A DNA stretch of 11,207 nt from an uncultured Bacilli bacterium (GCA_947631365.1 CANRLB010000032.1:1-11207); one strand, 5' to 3'. Counted from the stretch's first letter, positions 1 to 6,592 are shown. Numbers and translations: made by a program. Notes: generated by a model from the letters alone, not told the origin.

Positions 1-36
1 ACCCCCCCCCGAGCGAACAATATTTTGTTTTTCCAT
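1..36 (-). CDS. 5' end of an unidentified gene cut by the window edge, containing a G9 run
   Basis: An ATG at 36-34 is preceded by a good ribosome site (GAGGA, six bases upstream) and opens a frame of 12 codons reading MEKQNIVRSGGG before the window ends. The last codons are a run of nine G (nine C at 2-10 on the plus strand), striking in so AT-rich a sequence. It lies about 110 bases downstream of xseB on the same strand, beyond a probable terminator; TATGAT at 72-77 (minus strand) is a possible -10 but has no good -35. Too little is present to name a product. The G run could be a slippage-prone coding tract or an assembly-end artefact. Confidence 0.45.
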   Translation of the reverse strand, partial: MEKQNIVRSGGG

Positions 37-105
37 AACTATCCTCTTTCTATTTTTATTACCCTTATATTATCATACTTTTTTATCTTTTTAAATAGTT
101 TTTTT

Positions 106-141
106 AAATTAAAATAGCAAACCTTTTAATAAGATCTGCTA
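106..141 (-). terminator. probable intrinsic terminator after xseB
   Basis: On the minus strand the arms TAGCAGATC (141-133) and GGTTTGCTA (123-115) form a nine-base-pair stem that includes two G-T wobbles, with a nine-base loop. They are followed by the T-rich tract TTTTAATTT (114-106). It starts seven bases past the xseB stop codon, where the nusB-xseB transcript would be expected to end. The T tract is interrupted and the stem contains wobbles, so confidence is moderate. Confidence 0.5.
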
Positions 142-147
142 CCAATA

Positions 148-366
148 TTATTCTTCTTCTTTAAAATCTTTTAGTTCGCCATCACTAGCTAATATTTTAT
201 TAACCTTTTCGGTGGCACTATTTAATTTCTCACTACAACTTTTAGCTAGTTCCATTGCATCGGTATATTTTTTAATTGCATCTTCTAGAGGTACATCGCC
301 ACTTTCAAGTTCTTTAACTAAATTTTCTAAATCTTTTAAATTTGTTTCAAATGTTTTTTCTTCCAT
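148..366 (-). CDS. xseB: exodeoxyribonuclease VII small subunit
   Basis: XseB is the small helical subunit that binds the coiled-coil arm of XseA; the complex degrades single-stranded DNA from both ends in the cytoplasm. The 72-residue product matches the family's usual size (E. coli is about 80) and shows the typical pattern: an N-terminal helix, the LVKELESGDVPLEDAIKKY segment (residues 16-34) corresponding to the family's LExGxxxLEExxxxY, then MELAKSCSEKL (38-48) and a second amphipathic helix. The tail is acidic. The ATG lies 20 bases inside the end of the upstream kinase-like gene, and its ribosome site (AAGGATGAG) is within that gene, so translation is probably coupled to it. xseB normally follows xseA directly; here a 300-codon gene separates them. 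Confidence 0.93.
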   Translation of the reverse strand: MEEKTFETNLKDLENLVKELESGDVPLEDAIKKYTDAMELAKSCSEKLNSATEKVNKILASDGELKDFKEEE

Positions 367-1246
367 TACATCTCATCCTTCTTTCTCCTTTATATTTATT
401 AAAAACATCTGTAATTAAATTATAATTTCTTAGATATCTTCTAAGTAACTCATCTTTTCTAGGTATTATTAAAGGTATATAACCATCTTTAGTATAAATA
501 ATATTTTCTTTTTCTATTTTTTCTAATAAATCTTCAAAATACATAGGATTTAACATATTATAAATATTTTCAAATAATTCAATATATTCTTCACTTGAAT
601 CATTTAAAAATGTCTTTAAATTATTTCTAATAACCATTTCTAAATCTACTTTTTTGTTATGATCATTATTTTGAATGTGCTTTAATTCTTGATACCATTT
701 TTCTTTTTCATATGTTGCATTTATTAAAGGTACTAAATTATCATACAATAGTATTTCTTCATTATCTAAAAGTCCTAATGAATAATGGCCTTTATTTATA
801 ATAAAGCCAAAATTATTAACATGTCTATCGACATTTAAAAAGAAAAGATCAAATAAATACATTTTAATAATATCTATATATAAATGAGGATCTTTAATAA
901 AATGATCATTTAAATAAAACCATAAAGAATATAAACTAACTCCATCAACACTTTTTATTCCTAAATCACTTGCTTTATAAAACTTACCTTGATCATTTAT
1001 TGCTTTACTAACTAGGGAATATATTTTTCTATTTTCATCTATTAAAACTATATAATATTTAGGTGAAATAATTTTTAAATCTTTTAAAACATAGTATGCA
1101 ATTAATTCATTTACAGCATAAGATAAAGATGAAAAATTATTATCCGAAAGATTATATTTACAATAATATTTACCACTTGTTAATCTAATTAATTTACCAC
1201 GATAAGTTTTATTTAGTTTTTTTATATCTTTATCGTTTATTTTCAT
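347..1246 (-). CDS. HipA/CtkA-like kinase-fold protein (kinase B), between xseA and xseB
   Basis: Soluble 299-residue protein with no signal peptide or membrane segment. Landmarks of the HipA/CtkA kinase fold appear in order: a glycine then Lys30 in GKYYCKY (candidate ATP lysine), Asn46-Glu47 at the start of a helix (candidate helix-C glutamate), Asp140-Arg-His-x-x-Asn145 in LNVDRHVNNFG (catalytic loop), and Asp161 in LLDNEE (metal-binding aspartate). In HipA as I remember it, the catalytic Asp and Asn are also five residues apart and the metal Asp follows about 18 later (16 here). The C-terminal part (217-290) contains IYTKDGYIPLII, shared with the paralogue at 2635-3504. The ATG overlaps the xseA stop as ATGA and has an AAGGAAA ribosome site; its 3' end overlaps xseB by 20 bases. 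No HipB-like partner is adjacent. Kinase fold is likely; substrate (protein, lipid or other) is unknown. Confidence 0.75.
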   Translation of the reverse strand: MKINDKDIKKLNKTYRGKLIRLTSGKYYCKYNLSDNNFSSLSYAVNELIAYYVLKDLKIISPKYYIVLIDENRKIYSLVSKAINDQGKFYKASDLGIKSVDGVSLYSLWFYLNDHFIKDPHLYIDIIKMYLFDLFFLNVDRHVNNFGFIINKGHYSLGLLDNEEILLYDNLVPLINATYEKEKWYQELKHIQNNDHNKKVDLEMVIRNNLKTFLNDSSEEYIELFENIYNMLNPMYFEDLLEKIEKENIIYTKDGYIPLIIPRKDELLRRYLRNYNLITDVFNKYKGERRMRCNGRKNI

Positions 1247-2577
1247 TTTATTTCCTTTACTTTTGCAATAAATTCTCCTTCATATAATTTTATATTAAGA
1301 ACATCATCTTTGTTTAATTCTTTTGTACTTTTTATTACTTTATCATCTTTTTTTACTAAAGAATAACCATTACTTAAAATATTTAAAGGATTAACTAATT
1401 TTAAAGTATTAATTAAATAATCTAAATTATGCCGAATATTAATTAATCTTTTATCCATAATATTATTTAAATTAATTTTTAATTCTTTTAATTTATTTTG
1501 ATTATTATTAATTATATTTATAGGACTAACCATTTTTATCTTATTAATAGCCAATTCTAAATTATGCTTCTTATTATCTAAAATACTATTAATATTATGA
1601 TTTAAATTTTCTATTAACTTATCTAGTTTTTGTTCTTTTAATTCATATAAACTCATGGGATTTTTTAAAACAAAAGAATTTTTTAAATTTCTAAGTTCAA
1701 TAAATTTAGTATTAATTAAATTTTTAATAAATTTATTAAGTCTTATTTTATATTGATTAAGTAAATTATTAATATCTAAGATTGTTGGTACGGCCATTTC
1801 AGCTGCTCCCGTTGGAGTTGGTGCTCTTAAGTCGGCTACAAAATCAGCAATCGTAAAATCCGGTTCATGCCCAACAGCACTTATAATTGGGGTTTTAGCA
1901 TTATAAATAGCTCTTGCTACAATCTCTTCATTGAAAGCCCATAAATCTTCAATAGAGCCTCCTCCACGCCCAACAATAAGTAAATCACAACCAAAATTAT
2001 CAGCTACTTCAATTTGTTTAACTATATTAGGAGCTGCTTCAGCACCTTGAACAAGAGTCGGAAAAAGAATTGCTTCACATAATGGATAACGCCTTCTGAT
2101 GGTACTCATAATATCTCTTACGGCAGCCCCAGTATCTGCAGTAATTATTCCTATTCTATTTGGATACTTGGGAATAGGTTTTTTATGATCGGTATTAAAT
2201 AAGCCTTCTTTCGATAATTTTTCTTTTAATTTTTCATATTCTAAATATAAATTACCAAGCCCATCAAGTTCCATAGTATCAACGTATATTTGATAACTAC
2301 CTGAGGTTGGATAAGCCGATACTCTCCCACTAACTAAAACTTTCATTCCATCTTCCGGATTAAATTTTAAATTATGGGTACTACTTTGAAACATTACAGC
2401 ATTAATTCTTCCTAAATCATCTTTTAAAGTGAAATATAAATGACCTCTAGTATGCCATTTAAAATTTGATATTTCTCCCTTTAAATAAACTCTATTTAAG
2501 AAAAAATCACTATCTAGTAAACTTTTAATATAATTATTAAGCTCTGATACGCCAATATATTTTTTATCTTCTATCAT
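1243..2577 (-). CDS. xseA: exodeoxyribonuclease VII large subunit
   Basis: Catalytic subunit of ExoVII, a metal-independent single-strand DNA exonuclease working in repair and in removing excess single-stranded DNA. The 444-residue length is typical. Residues 6-103 form the N-terminal OB-fold (YIGVSELNNYIKSLL; GEISNFKWHTRGHLYFTLKD). The catalytic domain runs from about 120 to 265 and includes RIGIITADTGAAVRDI (141-156), VGRGGGSIEDLWAFNEE (202-218) and GHEPDFTIADFVADLRAPTP (236-255). A coiled-coil arm made of about 45-residue repeats follows (261-395), then the C-terminal NPLNILSNGYSLV segment (396-408). The ATG has a GGAG site eight bases upstream. A consensus-like promoter lies in the 57-base gap to kinase gene A. 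The TGA stop overlaps the ATG of kinase gene B. Confidence 0.96.
   Translation of the reverse strand: MIEDKKYIGVSELNNYIKSLLDSDFFLNRVYLKGEISNFKWHTRGHLYFTLKDDLGRINAVMFQSSTHNLKFNPEDGMKVLVSGRVSAYPTSGSYQIYVDTMELDGLGNLYLEYEKLKEKLSKEGLFNTDHKKPIPKYPNRIGIITADTGAAVRDIMSTIRRRYPLCEAILFPTLVQGAEAAPNIVKQIEVADNFGCDLLIVGRGGGSIEDLWAFNEEIVARAIYNAKTPIISAVGHEPDFTIADFVADLRAPTPTGAAEMAVPTILDINNLLNQYKIRLNKFIKNLINTKFIELRNLKNSFVLKNPMSLYELKEQKLDKLIENLNHNINSILDNKKHNLELAINKIKMVSPINIINNNQNKLKELKINLNNIMDKRLINIRHNLDYLINTLKLVNPLNILSNGYSLVKKDDKVIKSTKELNKDDVLNIKLYEGEFIAKVKEIK
1393..1797 (-). repeat. three 45-residue repeats encoding the XseA coiled-coil arm
   Basis: Within xseA, residues 261-305, 306-350 and 351-395 (135 bases each: 1663-1797, 1528-1662, 1393-1527) line up without gaps. 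Units two and three begin NP/SP and share Lys12, Leu13, Leu16, Asn19, Leu20, Asn21, Leu28, Asn30, His33-Asn34-Leu35, Ile39, Asn40, Lys43 and Val45. The first unit is more diverged. Another NP at 396-397 keeps the register. The repeats are visible in protein, not as near-identical DNA. In ExoVII this arm carries the XseB subunits, so each repeat may be a docking unit; that link is inference. Confidence 0.6.
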
Positions 2578-2609
2578 AGAACATTCTCCATCTTTTTTTC
2601 TCTATCATA

Positions 2610-2638
2610 ATCATAGCAAACATTATTTCGTGTGTCAA
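2610..2638 (-). promoter_or_regulatory. promoter for xseA-kinase B-xseB
   Basis: On the minus strand a perfect -35 TTGACA (2638-2633) is separated by exactly 17 bases from TATGAT (2615-2610), which is preceded by TGC, giving an extended -10. A second TATGAT follows directly (2609-2604). The -35 contains the TGA stop of kinase gene A. Transcription should begin near 2603, leaving about 26 bases before the xseA ATG. This would let the ExoVII genes be transcribed independently of nusB and kinase gene A. Confidence 0.7.
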
Positions 2639-3504
2639 CAACTAAGTTGTAATTTTCTGCCTTTATTAAATTCTTTTAAAACGCCTTGAATTAAATCATA
2701 ATTATTTTTATAATTTTCTACATATTTATTTTTATTCTTTATTATTAAAGGCATTTCTCCTTGTTCTGTATAAATTTTTTCTTCTAACTCTATACTATCT
2801 AATATCAGGGAAAAATAATCAGGTGTAAACTTCGTAAAAGTATCCTTAAACATTTGCAAGAATTCATCACCTGATTCAGTTAAAAATTGCCTTATCTCTT
2901 CTTTTAAAGTTGCTTTATTATCCCGGCTATTCTTTTTTGTTGCATACCATGCATCACCAGATACCTCACTTGATACAGCTGGCAAATGATAATCCAATAT
3001 GCATTCATTATCAAAGATAGCTAATTGAACTTTATTATCATTCATAAAAATTAAACCCCAGTTAAAATGAAAACGATCTCGATTGCCCAAAAGAATATCA
3101 TAAATATAAACTTTTATTATGTCAGCAAAAATATTTTCATTTAAAATTTTTTTATACTCTAAAAAATCCCGTATTTCATATATGGACATTCCTATTCCAA
3201 AAGGCATTTCTAAATCTTCAAAAGTATAAAATTTACCATAATTATTTAAATCATCGCTTACGACATAAACTTTATAACTTTTTTCTCTATCAGGCATAAC
3301 TACTTTATATGTTGGACACATTAAACCCATTTCTTTAGCTATTTTAGAACCAATTACTTCATTTATGGCTAAATCAAGATGGCAAAAATAATTTTTTTGC
3401 TCAACAAAAAATTCCTTAACATAAACTTTTCCCATTCTTAAATCGGCAAACTGACCAAATCGCATTTGTTTTATTTTAGCAATGTCTTCTTCTATTAAAT
3501 CCAT
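2635..3504 (-). CDS. HipA/CtkA-like kinase-fold protein (kinase A), between nusB and xseA
   Basis: Paralogue of the protein at 347-1246. Numbered from the chosen start (289 residues), it shows Lys30 in VYVKEF (candidate ATP lysine), Asn48-Glu49 in a helix, Asp143-Arg-Phe-x-x-Asn148 in GNRDRFHFNWG (catalytic loop, with Phe where the paralogue and HipA-type proteins have His) and Asp165 in IFDNE (metal site). The C-terminal segment KIYTEQGEMPLII parallels the paralogue. There is no signal peptide or membrane helix. An upstream in-frame ATG at 3528 would add eight residues, but it lacks a ribosome site; the ATG at 3504 has AGGA seven bases ahead and makes the N-terminus align with the paralogue. 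Arginine codons include CGA, CGT and CGG, and sampled lines look somewhat less AT-rich than kinase B. Function and substrate are unknown; no antitoxin-like partner is adjacent. Confidence 0.72.
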   Translation of the reverse strand: MDLIEEDIAKIKQMRFGQFADLRMGKVYVKEFFVEQKNYFCHLDLAINEVIGSKIAKEMGLMCPTYKVVMPDREKSYKVYVVSDDLNNYGKFYTFEDLEMPFGIGMSIYEIRDFLEYKKILNENIFADIIKVYIYDILLGNRDRFHFNWGLIFMNDNKVQLAIFDNECILDYHLPAVSSEVSGDAWYATKKNSRDNKATLKEEIRQFLTESGDEFLQMFKDTFTKFTPDYFSLILDSIELEEKIYTEQGEMPLIIKNKNKYVENYKNNYDLIQGVLKEFNKGRKLQLSC

Positions 3505-3510
3505 TATTTT

Positions 3511-3514
3511 TCCT
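3511..3514 (-). promoter_or_regulatory. ribosome binding site deciding the kinase A start
   Basis: AGGA on the minus strand lies six bases before the ATG at 3504-3502. The more upstream in-frame ATGs at 3528 and 3519 have no comparable purine-rich site at the right distance. The 3504 start also matches the paralogue's N-terminus: in both proteins the DIxKI/DIKKL helix, the glycine before the strand and the strand lysine fall at nearly the same positions. Confidence 0.6.
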
Positions 3515-3555
3515 ACCATTTTTTCCATTTGCCGAATAGCATTCCAAACATAGTG

Positions 3556-3945
3556 TTATTCTTTTATAATTTTATCTAAAACAGCATTAATAATATTTTT
3601 TAGTGAATCATCACAATAAACTTTAGCAAGTTCTAAAGCTTCATTTATTACTACAATTGGAGGTGTATCAGTATATTTAATTTCAAAAATAGCCATTCTA
3701 AGAATTGCTGATCCTAATTTTTCAATGCGATCAATTGTCCAATCTTTCATATATTTATTAGCTATACTATCAATTTCATTTTGATGGGTAATAACACCAT
3801 AAACAATATCTCTTACAAAATCATTATCAATTTCTAAATTATCTTTAATTATATCATTTATATCAACTTGATCTTTTTTAAATAAATCATATTGATATAA
3901 AATTGTCATACATATATTTCTAAGCTCACTTCTTGTTTTTGCCAT
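3556..3945 (-). CDS. nusB: transcription antitermination factor NusB
   Basis: NusB binds boxA RNA together with ribosomal protein S10 (NusE) and promotes antitermination on rRNA operons. The 129-residue, all-helical product has the family's features: the N-terminal RSELRNICMTILYQYDL (residues 5-21), DFVRDIVYGVITHQNEIDSI (42-61), the WTIDRIEKLGSAILRMAIFEI core (69-89), and the C-terminal PPIVVINEALELAKVYCDDS followed by KNIINAVLDKI. The start has an AAGGAG site six to seven bases upstream. It is the first gene of the nusB-kinase A-xseA-kinase B-xseB unit and follows mutS by 32 bases. The neighbourhood nusB-xseA-xseB is common in Firmicutes; the inserted kinase-like genes are what differs. Confidence 0.95.
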   Translation of the reverse strand: MAKTRSELRNICMTILYQYDLFKKDQVDINDIIKDNLEIDNDFVRDIVYGVITHQNEIDSIANKYMKDWTIDRIEKLGSAILRMAIFEIKYTDTPPIVVINEALELAKVYCDDSLKNIINAVLDKIIKE

Positions 3946-3962
3946 ATTTTCTCCTTCTTTTT

Positions 3963-3971
3963 ATTATATCA
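3963..3971 (-). promoter_or_regulatory. extended -10 promoter for nusB
   Basis: TGATATAAT on the minus strand is a full extended -10 (TGnTATAAT) in the 32-base gap between mutS and nusB. Only a weak -35 (TTTAAA, spacer 16) is upstream, inside the mutS tail, as is allowed with an extended -10. Initiation near 3956 would give a leader of about 11 bases that begins at the AAGGAG ribosome site. No terminator is visible after mutS, so read-through from mutS is also possible. Confidence 0.5.
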
Positions 3972-3977
3972 CAAATA

Positions 3978-6521
3978 TTATTTATTTAAATTGTTTTTTA
4001 ATTCATATAAATAATTTAAAGCTTCAATCGGAGTCATTTTATTAAGATCTAAATTATTTAATTCCTCTTTTATTTCATTTTCTTTTTGATCTTCTTTACT
4101 AAAATCAAAAGCTAATTGAACTTTATCATCATCATTATTTTTCTTTTTACTATCATTTTCATATTCTTTTAATATTTCTTCTGCTCTTAGAAGTAACTGA
4201 GTAGGCATTTTAGCAAGCCTTGCTACATGAATACCATAACTTTTAGGAGTTGAACCATCTTTTACTTTATGTAAAAAAGTAATATTACCATTGTTTTCTA
4301 AAGCTTCCACATGAACATTTTTAATACTATTATATTTTCTTTCCATTTTCGTAAGTTCATGATAATGCGTAGAAAATAAAGTTAAAGCTTTAATATTATC
4401 ATTAATGTATTCTAAAATAGATTCTGCCAAACTCATACCATCATAAGTAGCAGTTCCTCTTCCAAGTTCATCAAAAATAATTAAACTCTTAGAAGTAGCA
4501 TTAACCAAAGCATTTCTAGCTTCTTTCATTTCCACCATAAAAGTTGATTCACCACTAACTAAATCATCACTGGCCCCAATACGAGTAAATATCTTATCAA
4601 TGATTGGTAAATTAGCTTTTTTAGCAGGAACAAAAGATCCCATTTGAGCCATAATCACAATAATAGCTACTTCTCTCATAAATGTTGATTTACCACTCAT
4701 ATTTGGTCCAGTAATTAAAAGAGTTGTTTTCTCTTCATTCATCACACAATCATTAGCAACATAATCATTTTTATTTACTACTTCAACTACAGGATGTCTA
4801 CCATCAATAATTTCTAAATTTTTTTCTTCATTTAAAATTGGTCTTACAAAATTATATTCTTCACTACATAAAGCAAGAGCTAAAATGGCGTCAATATTAC
4901 TTATTGTATCAGCAGTGGCTTTTATTTTCAAAATTTCTTTTTTAATAATATTTCTAATTTCTACAAATAAATCATATTCTAAATTAATAATTTTTTCTTC
5001 AGCATTTAAAATCAAATCTTCTTTTTCTTTTAAAAGAGGAGATATAAATCTCTCACAATTAGTCAAAGTTTGTTTTCTTTCCCAACCAAAATTTTCTTTA
5101 ACATCTTTAGCTTGGCCTTTAGATACTTCAATATAATAACCAAAAACTTTATTAAAACCTACTTTTAAGTTTTTAATACCAGTTTGCTCCTTTATATCTT
5201 TTTCAAAAGAAGCAATAAAATCTTTTCCCCCACTTCGAATGCTTTTAAGTTCATCTAATTCTTTATTATAGCCTTCTTTAATTAAATATCCTTCTTTGAT
5301 GGATACAGGAGGATTGTCATACAAAGCTGATTCAAGAAGCATATATATATCTTGATGAGTATTTAAATTTTCATTTATATGCAAATCATCAAATATTTCT
5401 TTAATTCTTGGCAAAACTTTTAAACTATTTTTAAATTGCAATAAATCTCTGCCATTAGCATTTGAAGCATTTATTTTCCCACATAATCTTTCTAAATCAT
5501 ATATTTCATATAATAAGTCTTTTAATTCATCTCTAAGTAAAAAATTATTATTTAATGTATCAATTAAATCATATCTTTTATTTAATTCTTTTATATCTTT
5601 AAGAGGATGCATTAAAAAACTTCGTAATTTACGGCTTCCCATAGCAGTCTTACATTTATCTAAAAGCCAAATTAAAGAATAAGTTCTATCTTTTAAACGA
5701 GTTGTTTCTAATAATTCTAGATTTCTAATTGTATGAATATCCATTTCTAAATAATCCATTTTTTCAATAATAGTACAACTATTAAAATGACTAATACTTT
5801 TTAATTCTCTTACTACTAAATAATAAAATAAATGGTTAATACCTTCTTTACATCTTGGATCAAGAATATCTTTTAAAAAAGGTACATTATCATGATAATA
5901 TTCACTACTAAATACAACTTCTATATTATATTTATTTTTTAATAAATCAATTAAAAAGACATTGCTATTATCAAGTAAAATAACTTCTTTAATACTTAAA
6001 CTTAGTATTTCACTAAGAAGAGTTTCATCATTTTTAGGTAATGTTAAGCTATTAAGTTCTCCCGTTGTAATATCGGCATAAGTTAAAATATAAATATCAC
6101 TAAAAGAAAGGATACTCGCAATATAAGAATTATTTTTAGCATCCAAAAGTTCAAAATCTGTTATAGTTCCTTTACTAATAACATCAATTACACCCCTTTT
6201 AACTGTATCTTTACAAGTTTTAGGATCTTCTAATTGTTCACATATCGCTACCCGATAACCTTTATTAACAATTTTTTCAATATAACTTTTAACTGCATGA
6301 TAGGGTACACCACACATTGGTACTCTTTCAGAAAGCCCTGCTTGTTTTCCGGTTAAAGTAAGTTCTAATTCTCTAGCTGCTATCTCCCCATCTTCGAAGA
6401 ATAGCTCATAAAAATCCCCAAGACGAAAGAATAAAAGTTCATCTTTATATTGATCTTTTATCTCCATATATTGCCTCATCATGGGACTTAATTTTGTTCT
6501 ATCTACTTCATTTCTTTTCAT
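3978..6521 (-). CDS. mutS: DNA mismatch repair protein MutS
   Basis: MutS recognises mismatches and small loops and recruits MutL in an ATP-dependent way. The 847-residue protein is full length. The mismatch-binding domain holds GDFYELF with the Phe37-x-Glu39 wedge motif, and VPMCGVPYHA (68-77). The core and clamp follow (about 260-560, including KVGFNKVFGYYIEV at 453-466). The ATPase domain has Walker A GPNMSGKST (605-613), Walker B with Asp684-Glu685 in IIFDELGRGT (681-690), and STHYHEL (717-723). QLAFDF (802-807) resembles a beta-clamp-binding motif, and MTPIEALNYLYELK (829-842) is the C-terminal oligomerisation helix. So this is canonical MutS1, not MutS2. The ATG has no ribosome site, and a promoter lies directly before it, suggesting leaderless translation. 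mutL, often the next gene, is absent here. Confidence 0.97.
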   Translation of the reverse strand: MKRNEVDRTKLSPMMRQYMEIKDQYKDELLFFRLGDFYELFFEDGEIAARELELTLTGKQAGLSERVPMCGVPYHAVKSYIEKIVNKGYRVAICEQLEDPKTCKDTVKRGVIDVISKGTITDFELLDAKNNSYIASILSFSDIYILTYADITTGELNSLTLPKNDETLLSEILSLSIKEVILLDNSNVFLIDLLKNKYNIEVVFSSEYYHDNVPFLKDILDPRCKEGINHLFYYLVVRELKSISHFNSCTIIEKMDYLEMDIHTIRNLELLETTRLKDRTYSLIWLLDKCKTAMGSRKLRSFLMHPLKDIKELNKRYDLIDTLNNNFLLRDELKDLLYEIYDLERLCGKINASNANGRDLLQFKNSLKVLPRIKEIFDDLHINENLNTHQDIYMLLESALYDNPPVSIKEGYLIKEGYNKELDELKSIRSGGKDFIASFEKDIKEQTGIKNLKVGFNKVFGYYIEVSKGQAKDVKENFGWERKQTLTNCERFISPLLKEKEDLILNAEEKIINLEYDLFVEIRNIIKKEILKIKATADTISNIDAILALALCSEEYNFVRPILNEEKNLEIIDGRHPVVEVVNKNDYVANDCVMNEEKTTLLITGPNMSGKSTFMREVAIIVIMAQMGSFVPAKKANLPIIDKIFTRIGASDDLVSGESTFMVEMKEARNALVNATSKSLIIFDELGRGTATYDGMSLAESILEYINDNIKALTLFSTHYHELTKMERKYNSIKNVHVEALENNGNITFLHKVKDGSTPKSYGIHVARLAKMPTQLLLRAEEILKEYENDSKKKNNDDDKVQLAFDFSKEDQKENEIKEELNNLDLNKMTPIEALNYLYELKNNLNK

Positions 6522-6528
6522 GTCTTTT

Positions 6529-6557
6529 ATTATACATTTTTTTAAATTTTATTACAA
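6529..6557 (-). promoter_or_regulatory. promoter for mutS giving a probably leaderless mRNA
   Basis: On the minus strand TTGTAA (6557-6552), a 17-base spacer and TATAAT (6534-6529) form a good sigma-70/A promoter. Only seven bases (AAAAGAC) separate the -10 from the mutS ATG at 6521, so transcription should begin at or within about three bases of the A of the start codon. This agrees with the lack of any ribosome site upstream of that ATG. Confidence 0.65.
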
Positions 6558-6592
6558 GGACTAAAAGTTATAGTAAAGAAGAAAATTAGCTT

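Noticed and set aside
212..418. Plus-strand open frame of 68 codons
   Set aside because: Lies antisense to xseB and the end of kinase B, has no ribosome site, and its composition mirrors the real genes; a shadow.
347..3528. A classical HipBA toxin-antitoxin module
   Set aside because: The kinase-like proteins fit the HipA fold loosely, but no small DNA-binding HipB-type gene lies beside either, and both are tightly embedded among housekeeping genes.
3529..3560. Possible hairpin GAATA...TATTC between nusB and kinase A
   Set aside because: The stem is five base pairs with a loop of about 18 bases and no T run, so it is expected by chance.
4885..5136. Plus-strand open frame of 83 codons
   Set aside because: Entirely antisense to the conserved core of mutS, with no ribosome site or recognisable product.
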